A DNA stretch of 5,598 nucleotides, taken from contig CANCKV010000263.1 in the NCBI GenBank assembly GCA_947378615.1, forward strand, positions 1 through 5,598. Direction: 5' to 3'. Numbering within the stretch: position 1 is the first letter of the stretch; each line of letters starts with the position of its first letter. The position numbers were made by a program, and so were the translations under genes. The notes under the pieces are model-generated. The model saw nothing but the letters and a program-made list of their open reading frames with translations. It made no database searches and was not told the DNA's origin. Positions 1 to 5,598 of the stretch are shown here, one piece after another. This stretch comes from Chitinophagaceae bacterium (lineage in GTDB: Bacteria > Bacteroidota > Bacteroidia > Chitinophagales > Chitinophagaceae).

Positions 1-942
1 AGTTCAACGATTGATGCATTTGGAAAATTAGCAGCAAATAAAGTAGGTATTGATACTATCAATTATACAGTTACTGTTGTTGATAATGGGGTATATCAAG
101 GTTGTGCTACAACAGTTAAGAAAGTAATTGTGATTAATTCTGTTCCAATAGTATCTGAAATTGCTGGTAAAGATACCTTATGTGAAAAGTATTCCACTCA
201 ATTAAAGGCTACTCCTTTAACTGGTAATTGGACGATTTCTAATCCTAGTTTGGCTACAATTGATGGATTAGGAAATGTAACAGCTGCAAATAATTTATCT
301 CAAGGCACTTCGGACAGTGTTGTTGTCAATTATGCAGTTTCTAACTCGTATGGTTGCCAAACTACTAAGGGATACAAAATTTATTTATATCCTAATCCAA
401 TTGTAGGCCCTATTTATAGTGATAGTCCATTCAGGGTACATGCAGGATTGACTATTCGTTTAAAAGATGATTCTTTAGGTGTGAATAGAATGTGGTATAG
501 TGACAATAATGATTTCTTAATTTTTGAAAATAAGGATTCAGGTATTGTTACTGGAGGAAATTCAGTGGGTACTGGAACTGCCTACTATAAGGTATTTGAT
601 AAACATGGTTGTTTTGATTCTGCAAAGGTTGATATTCAAACTCTGTATCAGTTGAATGATGTGTATGTCCCTAACTATTTTTCACCTGATGCTAATTACA
701 TTGAAAATAGAACATTTAGTGTATATGGAAAGTATGCAAAGTCACTTGATTTGAAAATATTTAATCAATGGGGCGAAGTTGTTTATTCATTCTATTCCTC
801 TAAGGGTGCTGATGGTAATAAGTGGGATGGAAGATATAAGGGTGAAATGCAACCTTCTGGAGTATATGTTTATGTGGCAAGAATGGTATTACAGTCTGGT
901 GAAACCGTAGTGAAAAAAGGGTCAGTTAATTTAATTCGTTAG
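1..942 (+). CDS. Secreted surface protein with Ig-like repeats and C-terminal type B T9SS sorting domain (5' partial)
   Basis: This is the C-terminal 313 residues of a larger protein. The frame is open from base 1, so the GTG at 130 is an internal valine and not the start. Residues 1-50 and about 51-132 are two related Ig-like (BIG2-type) units. Each has a TID.(F/L)G turn (about residues 3-8 and 86-91, a period of about 83 residues) followed by a Gly-Cys strand motif. A third beta-rich unit (about 133-214) also has a Gly-Cys motif. Residues about 220-313 match the CHU_C / gliding-motility-associated C-terminal domain: VPNYFSPD, then FNQWGEVV (254-261), KWDG, PSGVYVY (285-291) and a final KKGSVNLIR. 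In this family the domain directs export through the type IX secretion system, and proteins of this class are often large adhesins. The adhesin role is inferred from the Ig repeats. The signal peptide and full length are not visible. Confidence 0.9.
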   Translation, partial: SSTIDAFGKLAANKVGIDTINYTVTVVDNGVYQGCATTVKKVIVINSVPIVSEIAGKDTLCEKYSTQLKATPLTGNWTISNPSLATIDGLGNVTAANNLSQGTSDSVVVNYAVSNSYGCQTTKGYKIYLYPNPIVGPIYSDSPFRVHAGLTIRLKDDSLGVNRMWYSDNNDFLIFENKDSGIVTGGNSVGTGTAYYKVFDKHGCFDSAKVDIQTLYQLNDVYVPNYFSPDANYIENRTFSVYGKYAKSLDLKIFNQWGEVVYSFYSSKGADGNKWDGRYKGEMQPSGVYVYVARMVLQSGETVVKKGSVNLIR

Positions 943-946
943 TAAG

Positions 947-1957
947 ATGAAGAATATAAAGAATATACTTTTATTTGTATTGTTAGGGGCTGTAAGCTTT
1001 GTAAATGCACAAAGCGATCCACATTTCTCTCAATATTATATGCACCCTTTATGGCTGAATCCTGCTTTGACGGGAGCTATTAATGGCGATTATAGAGTTG
1101 GTGTAATCAACAGGAATCAATGGAGTAGTATTACAAATGCTTTCTCTACAATTGGACTTTCTGGAGATATTACTACTAGTAAGAATATCAACTTCGGATT
1201 AAGTCTTTTACAAGAAACAGCAGGTGATGCAGGGTACAAATACTTTAATGGAATTGGTTCTATTTCTTATTCTGGTATTCGTTTCGGAAGGGAAGGTATG
1301 AAGGTTATTTCATTTGGTATGAGTGGGGGAATTGTATCGAAACGTTTTGATTTTTCAAAATTATTAGGTGGTGGACAATATTTACCTTATAAAGGATTTG
1401 ATATTAATTCAATAAAAGTTGAAAACTTCGGTACTGGTAAAAAGACCACATCTGTATTTGACATGGGAGTAGGTATTTCTTATTTTGATGCTGACCCTGA
1501 GAAAAAGACCAATTTCTTTGGTGGGTTCTCTGCTAATCATGTAACTCAACCAAAGGATCCTTTGTTTGCTACTTCTTCAAATCCACCTTCAATGGATATT
1601 CGTTATACACTTCATGGTGGGGCACGTGTTATTCTTTCTGATAATTCAAGTGTGGTACCTAATGCATTGGTGATGCAACAAGGAAATGCTAGAGAAATAA
1701 TGCTTGGTGGTTATTGGCAAATTGCGGTGGTAGAGGACATTGATTTAATGGCAGGGGTAAATTATCGTGTAAAAGATGCTATTTATCCATATTTGGGATT
1801 GAATTTTAATAGTCTGATTGTTGGTTTAAGTTATGATGTGAATGCTTCGCAAATGAGTACAACAGGTGCTAAGGCCGCTTCTAGTTATGAGTTTTCTTTA
1901 ATGTACTCTAACAAAAAGGGGACAGATAAGGGATTCTTTAAGTGTCCAAGGTTTTAA
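947..1957 (+). CDS. PorP/SprF family type IX secretion system outer-membrane protein
   Basis: The 336-residue product has an N-terminal signal peptide (a KNIKN basic start, a hydrophobic stretch, and likely cleavage after A21 in VNA|QSDP). The mature start carries family hallmarks: DPHFSQYY (about 24-31), NPALTG (38-43) and RNQWSS (56-61). The rest is beta-strand-rich and glycine-rich, as expected of a 14-stranded-type outer-membrane barrel. The protein ends in CPRF, a usual ending for this family. PorP/SprF proteins sit in the outer membrane. Members encoded next to type B cargo, such as Flavobacterium johnsoniae SprF beside SprB, are needed for secretion or attachment of that cargo. The gene begins four bases after the stop of the CHU_C-domain gene, so co-transcription and a cargo-partner relation are likely. 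No clear Shine-Dalgarno precedes the ATG. The length is normal for the family, with no sign of damage. It is one of many paralogues typical of these genomes, so I give no specific gene name. Confidence 0.93.
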   Translation: MKNIKNILLFVLLGAVSFVNAQSDPHFSQYYMHPLWLNPALTGAINGDYRVGVINRNQWSSITNAFSTIGLSGDITTSKNINFGLSLLQETAGDAGYKYFNGIGSISYSGIRFGREGMKVISFGMSGGIVSKRFDFSKLLGGGQYLPYKGFDINSIKVENFGTGKKTTSVFDMGVGISYFDADPEKKTNFFGGFSANHVTQPKDPLFATSSNPPSMDIRYTLHGGARVILSDNSSVVPNALVMQQGNAREIMLGGYWQIAVVEDIDLMAGVNYRVKDAIYPYLGLNFNSLIVGLSYDVNASQMSTTGAKAASSYEFSLMYSNKKGTDKGFFKCPRF

Positions 1958-1982
1958 TGAGTTGACAATTTAGTAAATGTTT

Positions 1983-1988
1983 AAAAGG
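1983..1988 (+). promoter_or_regulatory. Purine-rich ribosome binding site for the OmpA-family gene
   Basis: AAAAGG lies seven bases before the ATG at 1996. A TTG directly before it (1993) is in frame and could extend the protein by one residue. The spacing to TTG would be only four bases, so ATG at 1996 is preferred. The choice does not change the signal peptide in any meaningful way. Confidence 0.45.
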
Positions 1989-1995
1989 TAAATTG

Positions 1996-4422
1996 ATGTT
2001 GAATCGTATAATTATCGCAGGTTTTGTAATTTTTCTACAGCTACAAGCTATTGGTCAATCCTTCGTTGCCATCAAACAGGGCGACAAGTATTTTCAAAGT
2101 GGTGCTTATTATAATGCAGCTATTAATTATGAAATTTATTTGGGTCTTCGTGAGGCTCAAGTTATTTATGCTCCTTATAGTAATAATAAAAAGAAGAAAT
2201 TATTGGAATTTGAAGATATTGATGCCAATAAGCCTCAAGCCATCAAAGTATTTTATAATCTTGGACAATGCTATAGAAATTTGAATGACTATGCGACTGC
2301 AGATAAATGGTATAAACAAGTCATCCTTTTCAGAAGTACAAAATATCCTTTAGTCCGTTTGTGGCATGGAGTCTGTTTGAGAGCAATGGGAGATTATAAT
2401 GTAGCAGAAAGAGAATTAAAAAGATTTATAAAAGAAAATGAATCGGATGTAGAGAATGTAGCTATTGCGAATAATGAATTGAACAATATTAACTTTATTC
2501 GTCAGCAAGTAGAAACACGTAAGCCTGCCGAGTTTGCTGTGAAAAAATTAAAAGGTAATATCAATCAGACTGAAGGGGCTTATGCACCCTTTGTTTACAA
2601 GGATACTTTAGTCTTCACCTCTTCTAGAATTGTTGATACTGTAAATCGGTTTAGTAAGACGAATAGTCATGTTAACCATCTTTTTTATAATACAATTACC
2701 CATGATACAGTTTTAGGTAAGGCTTCAATTATTAGATTTCCTTCATTGACTGCTGCTAATGAAGGAACACCCACTTTTTCTCCTACAGGAAATGCTTTAT
2801 ATTTTACTAGATGGGAGTCAGGAAGTGGTCAAGCTAATTCTGCCATTTATGTTAGTAAAAAAAGAAATGATAGTACTTGGGGTGAACCCGTAAAGCTTGA
2901 TGACAAAATTAATAAATCTGGGTATAATTCGAATCAACCATTTATTACTGATGACGGTTCCTACCTTTTGTATGCCTCGGATCGCCCTGACGGTATGGGA
3001 AAGTATGATATTTGGGCATCTAAAATTGATTCAGTTGGCAACTTTGGTGAACCCTTTAATTTGAAGGCTATCAATACTAAAGATGATGATAAAGCTCCTT
3101 TTTATCATACGAAAACAAAATCACTTGTTTTTTCTTCAAATGGTAGAGTAGGGATGGGAGGATTTGATTTGTATTCCTCTACAGGCGATTTAAATTCATT
3201 GCAAACTCCGGTTAATTTGGGATATCCTATTAATTCAGTGAGAGACGATAACTATTTTTTCTCATCTTCTAAGGATAGTCTCTTTAAAAATTCTTTTGTT
3301 AGTTCCGACAGAGCCTCTTCCTGTTGTTTGGAAGTTTTTGCAGTTAAATCGCTTCCTAAAAAGGTGTTTAAGCAACGTATAGATGGCTTGCTTTCTGATT
3401 GTAAGACAGGAAAACCTATAGACAAAGGAATAGTTGTTATTAACAATGAATTTGACAGTACAAAAAGTCAAAAAATGGTGGTTGGTTCTGAAGGATTATT
3501 CTTAGTAGAACTGAATGATTCTATTTCTGGTATCACCGTAAAGAAGAAAGGATATCTTCCTAGAACACAATCGTTTAGATATGACCCTGAATTATATACC
3601 GATACCACTTATTTAATAGAGATATGTATGGATAAAGGGAAGAGGGTTTATTATAAGCAACGTCTGAATGCATTGGTTATAGATTGCGAAACTAAGAAGC
3701 CAATTAAAAAGGCTTATGTGTCCGTCCTAAATGCTATTGATTCTAACAAGAGTTATGTGGTTGGTACTGCAGATAATGGTACTTTTTCAATTAATTTGAA
3801 TGATTCTATTAATGGATTGTGGTTTGAGAAGAAGGCATACTTTGATAAGGATATACATTTTTCTCCTGTAGGGGAGTCTTTGGAAAATGATACCGTCTAT
3901 AATATTACTTATTGTATGGATAAGTGGGTTCCTGAATCTGCAATTACAAAGAATAATACGAAAGTTCCTGCTCAACAACCTATAACTATTACGGATCCTA
4001 CGATTGTTAAGCGGAAGGCAGATATTATTAATAAGAGTGATTCAGTTACCATCTATTTCGACTTCAATCGGACAGATATTAAACCTGATGGTGCTGAGAC
4101 TTTGGATAATATGTTAGCTATTCTTAAAACCTATCCAACCATTTCATTGACTCTAGATATTAGTGGTCATACCGATTCGAAAGGTTCAGATGAAGTTAAT
4201 ATGAAAATCGGACGTGCTAGAGCGATTGCCTGTCTTGATTACATGATTGAAAGAGGTATTAACGAATCACGTTTAAGACTTAAATCTTATGGTAAATCTA
4301 CACCTGTTGCAGCTGAAACAATTAACAATAAAGATAATCCTGCAGGTAGGGCTAAAAACAGAAGGGTAATCATGAAAGTTAAGGCTACAGTTGTAAATAA
4401 TGATGTAAAGGATGCAAAATAG
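1996..4422 (+). CDS. PorE-like TPR / PD40 propeller / CRD / OmpA peptidoglycan-binding protein
   Basis: The 808-residue product starts with a signal peptide (likely cleavage AIG20|Q21). Residues about 23-171 are helical TPR-like repeats (GDKYFQSGAYYNAAINYE, then YNLGQCYRNLNDY). Residues about 185-451 are a PD40 beta-propeller, shown by blades such as PTFSPTGNALYFTR and LLYASDRPDGMGKYDIW. Residues 460-554 and 555-643 are two tandem carboxypeptidase-regulatory-like domains. Residues about 682-800 are an OmpA C-terminal domain with GHTD (724-727) and the NRR motif near the end. D727 and R742 align by spacing with the Asp/Arg pair that binds diaminopimelate in OmpA homologues. This domain order matches PorE of the Porphyromonas gingivalis T9SS, except that here the regulatory-like domain is doubled. 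The likely role is a periplasmic link between the outer-membrane PorP/SprF protein and peptidoglycan. No lipobox cysteine is seen at the signal cleavage site. Many paralogues exist in this phylum, so it may serve only the neighbouring cargo rather than the core T9SS. Confidence 0.9.
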   Translation: MLNRIIIAGFVIFLQLQAIGQSFVAIKQGDKYFQSGAYYNAAINYEIYLGLREAQVIYAPYSNNKKKKLLEFEDIDANKPQAIKVFYNLGQCYRNLNDYATADKWYKQVILFRSTKYPLVRLWHGVCLRAMGDYNVAERELKRFIKENESDVENVAIANNELNNINFIRQQVETRKPAEFAVKKLKGNINQTEGAYAPFVYKDTLVFTSSRIVDTVNRFSKTNSHVNHLFYNTITHDTVLGKASIIRFPSLTAANEGTPTFSPTGNALYFTRWESGSGQANSAIYVSKKRNDSTWGEPVKLDDKINKSGYNSNQPFITDDGSYLLYASDRPDGMGKYDIWASKIDSVGNFGEPFNLKAINTKDDDKAPFYHTKTKSLVFSSNGRVGMGGFDLYSSTGDLNSLQTPVNLGYPINSVRDDNYFFSSSKDSLFKNSFVSSDRASSCCLEVFAVKSLPKKVFKQRIDGLLSDCKTGKPIDKGIVVINNEFDSTKSQKMVVGSEGLFLVELNDSISGITVKKKGYLPRTQSFRYDPELYTDTTYLIEICMDKGKRVYYKQRLNALVIDCETKKPIKKAYVSVLNAIDSNKSYVVGTADNGTFSINLNDSINGLWFEKKAYFDKDIHFSPVGESLENDTVYNITYCMDKWVPESAITKNNTKVPAQQPITITDPTIVKRKADIINKSDSVTIYFDFNRTDIKPDGAETLDNMLAILKTYPTISLTLDISGHTDSKGSDEVNMKIGRARAIACLDYMIERGINESRLRLKSYGKSTPVAAETINNKDNPAGRAKNRRVIMKVKATVVNNDVKDAK
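3373..3924 (+). repeat. Tandem duplicated carboxypeptidase-regulatory-like domains within the OmpA-family gene
   Basis: Unit 1 (3373-3657, residues 460-554) and unit 2 (3658-3924, residues 555-643) share the same pattern. Both begin with Gln-Arg, then have DC.T.KPI.K, later LNDSI.G, and end with (I/Y)CMDK. Each unit has a Cys near its start and another 75-76 residues later (C469/C544 and C564/C640). The units are clearly homologous but have diverged at the DNA level, so this is an old domain duplication and not a fresh repeat. Confidence 0.75.
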
Positions 4423-4481
4423 AGGGTAGAAGATGTAAGGTTTAGGTTGATTGGATTGTACTTAATTATTAGTTAGAATAT

Positions 4482-4523
4482 AATAGAGGCAAGATTTGGG
4501 TATCCCGAATTCTTGCCTCTATT
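4482..4523 (+). terminator. Hairpin terminator of the T9SS operon
   Basis: A perfect 13-bp inverted repeat pairs AATAGAGGCAAGA (4482-4494) with its complement at 4511-4523. The stem continues inward, after a T/T mismatch and a one-base bulge, with TT/AA and GGG/CCC pairs closing on a three-base loop (TAT, 4501-4503). It lies 59 bases after the stop of the OmpA-family gene. The downstream tail (CTTTAG) is only modestly T-rich, so termination may be imperfect. It is oriented for the + strand and separates this operon from ubiX. Confidence 0.7.
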
Positions 4524-4540
4524 CTTTAGTAACTCTTGTG

Positions 4541-4552
4541 AGGAGGGGGGGG
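4541..4552 (+). other. AGGAGG followed by a run of eight G residues
   Basis: AGGAGG (4541-4546) merges into an uninterrupted G8 run (4545-4552) in an otherwise AT-rich intergenic stretch. It directly abuts an ATG at 4553. Strong Shine-Dalgarno sequences are uncommon in Bacteroidetes, and no other gene here has one. A G8 run is also a candidate for slipped-strand length variation or a sequencing error. Confidence 0.6.
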
Positions 4553-4609
4553 ATGAATGCTATGAGTAATGCCCATTTCTATTTAAGTATAATTTGTATT
4601 CAACCTTAA
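4553..4609 (+). CDS. Possible 18-residue mini-ORF upstream of ubiX
   Basis: An ATG six bases after an AGGAGG sequence opens an 18-codon frame (MNAMSNAHFYLSIICIQP) ending in TAA at 4607. A second in-frame ATG is at 4562. The peptide has a short hydrophobic centre (FYLSIICI) but matches nothing I recognise. It sits between the operon terminator and the ubiX promoter, 72 bases before the ubiX start. It could be a leader peptide, but a transcript starting at the promoter proposed at 4617-4644 would not include it. A frame of this size arises easily by chance. The only support is the ribosome-binding-like sequence. Confidence 0.15.
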   Translation: MNAMSNAHFYLSIICIQP

Positions 4610-4616
4610 TCGGAAA

Positions 4617-4644
4617 TTTGTGTTTTTAGAGTTCATTAAGTTTG
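4617..4644 (+). promoter_or_regulatory. Candidate Bacteroidetes-type promoter for ubiX
   Basis: TAAGTTTG at 4637-4644 matches the Bacteroidetes -7 consensus TAnnTTTG. A TTTG at 4617-4620 could be the -33 box, 16 bases upstream. That spacing is slightly shorter than usual for this promoter class. Transcription would start near 4650 and leave a leader of about 30 bases before the ubiX ATG at 4682. That leader is AT-rich and has no Shine-Dalgarno, as is common in this phylum. Confidence 0.5.
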
Positions 4645-4681
4645 GTATTTAAATAATTCATTTCATTTTACTTTTTTAGTC

Positions 4682-5245
4682 ATGGAGAATAAGATTGTGG
4701 TTGCAATAACAGGGGCAAGTGGATCAATTTATGCGAAGTTATTGTTAGATAGATTACTTGATTTAAAAGTGCAGTGGTCTGAGTTAGGGATTGTGATGAG
4801 TAATAATGCCAAAGATGTATGGAAAACTGAATTAGGTAACGAAGATTATAGAGATTTTCCTGTAAAATATTATGATAAAAATGATTTTACAGCACCCTTT
4901 GCTTCAGGTTCTGCAAAGTATAATACAATGGTGGTTATTCCCTGTAGTATGGGAACATTAGGAAGAATAGCAAATGGAATAAGTGACGATTTAGTTTCTC
5001 GTGCAGCAGATGTTATACTGAAAGAACGAAGGAAATTAATATTAGTTGCTAGGGATATGCCTTATAATTTGATTCATATACGTAATATGGAGTCAATCAC
5101 ACTTGCAGGGGGCATTATTTGTCCTGCTACCCCTTCTTTTTACAGTCAACCAAAAACAATAGAAGATGTCGCAGGTACTGTAGTGGATAGGGTGGTTGAT
5201 TTGATGGGTTTAGAACATCATTCTTTTAGGTGGGGACTTTCTTAA
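4682..5245 (+). CDS. ubiX: UbiX-family flavin prenyltransferase
   Basis: The 187-residue product is full length for the family. UbiX joins a dimethylallyl group to FMN to make prenylated FMN, the cofactor of UbiD-type decarboxylases. It is a cytoplasmic Rossmann-like flavoprotein. Visible signatures are TGASGS (10-15, FMN-binding loop), PCSMGTLGRIANG (87-99), SRAADVILKERR (106-117) and LIHIRNM (130-136). By spacing against the Pseudomonas aeruginosa enzyme, S13, R107, K114, R124, Y154 and R170 match known active-site residues. D125 stands where that enzyme has Glu140. Bacteroidetes use menaquinone, so the likely client is a UbiD-like decarboxylase of quinone synthesis, but none is encoded in this window. 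The gene appears to have its own promoter and to be unrelated to the upstream T9SS operon. No Shine-Dalgarno precedes the ATG. Confidence 0.95.
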   Translation: MENKIVVAITGASGSIYAKLLLDRLLDLKVQWSELGIVMSNNAKDVWKTELGNEDYRDFPVKYYDKNDFTAPFASGSAKYNTMVVIPCSMGTLGRIANGISDDLVSRAADVILKERRKLILVARDMPYNLIHIRNMESITLAGGIICPATPSFYSQPKTIEDVAGTVVDRVVDLMGLEHHSFRWGLS

Positions 5246-5598
5246 TTGATTACTTTCTAAATGAGAATCAAAGTTGTTATGTTATTAAGGAAAGTTTTTG
5301 CTCAAATTAAGTATCAGGCTATTGGGAAAAAGCTAAACTCATTGACATTTTTTGGACATCGTTAGTTTCAATTGTTTGGCTATGTTCAAAAATAGGATGC
5401 TCTTAGTCGTTATTGTCTTTCTTATATGACTAAATTGTCTGCCTGTGTTACATTTTGCAAAAACGATACAAGTTAGGAGAATGAGGGATGGTTTCATTTC
5501 CTTGCCTATGTGTGTCGTTAAGATAAAGGAGGGCGTATTATTGTTAAAGGATATTGTCATAGGGTTTTTCATATAGATATTTTGGAAAAAGGTAGGCA
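5246..5598. other. 353-base stretch with no supported gene
   Basis: All three + strand frames are broken by several stops. The longest + strand frames are 34 codons (5261-5365) and 31 codons (5481-5576), neither with a recognisable motif. A 77-codon frame on the - strand (5339-5572) reads as low-information sequence with no family resemblance. I see no strong hairpin terminator directly after ubiX: TTGATT/AATCAA (5246-5251 and 5266-5271) gives only six pairs around a large loop with no T tail. No tRNA-like cloverleaf, inverted-repeat end or riboswitch core was recognised. It is most likely a long intergenic region, perhaps with decayed sequence. Confidence 0.5.

Noticed and set aside
130..132. 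GTG as a start codon for the first gene
   Set aside because: The same frame is open back to base 1 and codes for an Ig-like unit homologous to the next one, so the gene continues upstream of the window.
1962..1967. TTGACA resembling a sigma-70 -35 box between the porP-like and OmpA-family genes
   Set aside because: Bacteroidetes promoters use different boxes, no TAnnTTTG lies at a suitable distance, and the short gap suggests an operon.
1993..1995. TTG as start of the OmpA-family gene
   Set aside because: An ATG follows immediately, with better spacing from AAAAGG.
2051..2284. 77-codon frame on the + strand
   Set aside because: It lies wholly inside the TPR region of the OmpA-family gene in another frame and has no family features.
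3252..3471. Two overlapping - strand frames of 64 and 69 codons
   Set aside because: They are antisense to the propeller and first regulatory-like domain of a well-supported gene.
3787..3978. 63-codon - strand frame
   Set aside because: It is antisense to the second regulatory-like domain, with no recognisable protein features.
5261..5365. 34-codon + strand frame after ubiX
   Set aside because: It is short, has no recognised motif, and its length is expected by chance.
5339..5572. 77-codon - strand frame, including an internal Met followed by a hydrophobic stretch and Cys that hints at a lipoprotein signal
   Set aside because: The composition looks random, the hydrophobic stretch is short and internal, there is no ribosome-binding signal and no family resemblance.
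5481..5576. 31-codon + strand frame preceded by AGGAG-like bases
   Set aside because: The AGGAG (5475-5479) is too close to the ATG, and the peptide has no recognisable character.

Overview
The window is AT-rich and fits a member of the Bacteroidetes (Bacteroidota). It carries a type IX secretion system (T9SS) type B sorting domain, a PorP/SprF-family protein and a PorE-like OmpA protein. Translation starts mostly lack a Shine-Dalgarno sequence, and a Bacteroidetes-style TAnnTTTG promoter box lies before the last gene. I cannot name a genus from the sequence.

Layout: four genes, all on the + strand. Positions 1-942 are the 3' end of a large secreted protein made of Ig-like repeats and ending in a gliding-motility-associated (CHU_C / type B) T9SS sorting domain. 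Its start lies outside the window. Four bases later comes a porP/sprF-family gene (947-1957). After 38 more bases comes an 808-codon gene (1996-4422) coding for a TPR, PD40 beta-propeller, two carboxypeptidase-regulatory-like domains and an OmpA peptidoglycan-binding domain. These three very probably form one operon: a cell-surface protein, an outer-membrane partner for its secretion or anchoring, and a peptidoglycan-tethered periplasmic protein.

The 259-base gap 4423-4681 holds a strong hairpin that probably terminates the operon. It also holds an unusual AGGAGG plus G8 tract in front of an 18-codon reading frame, and a likely promoter for the next gene. That gene (4682-5245) is a clear ubiX flavin prenyltransferase with an independent, housekeeping role: it makes the prenylated FMN cofactor for UbiD-type decarboxylases.

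The last 353 bases (5246-5598) contain no gene that I can support. I do not see a clearly new biological system. The most useful leads are the T9SS cargo/partner/anchor cassette, the tandem Cys-bearing repeats in the OmpA protein, and the G-tract mini-ORF upstream of ubiX.
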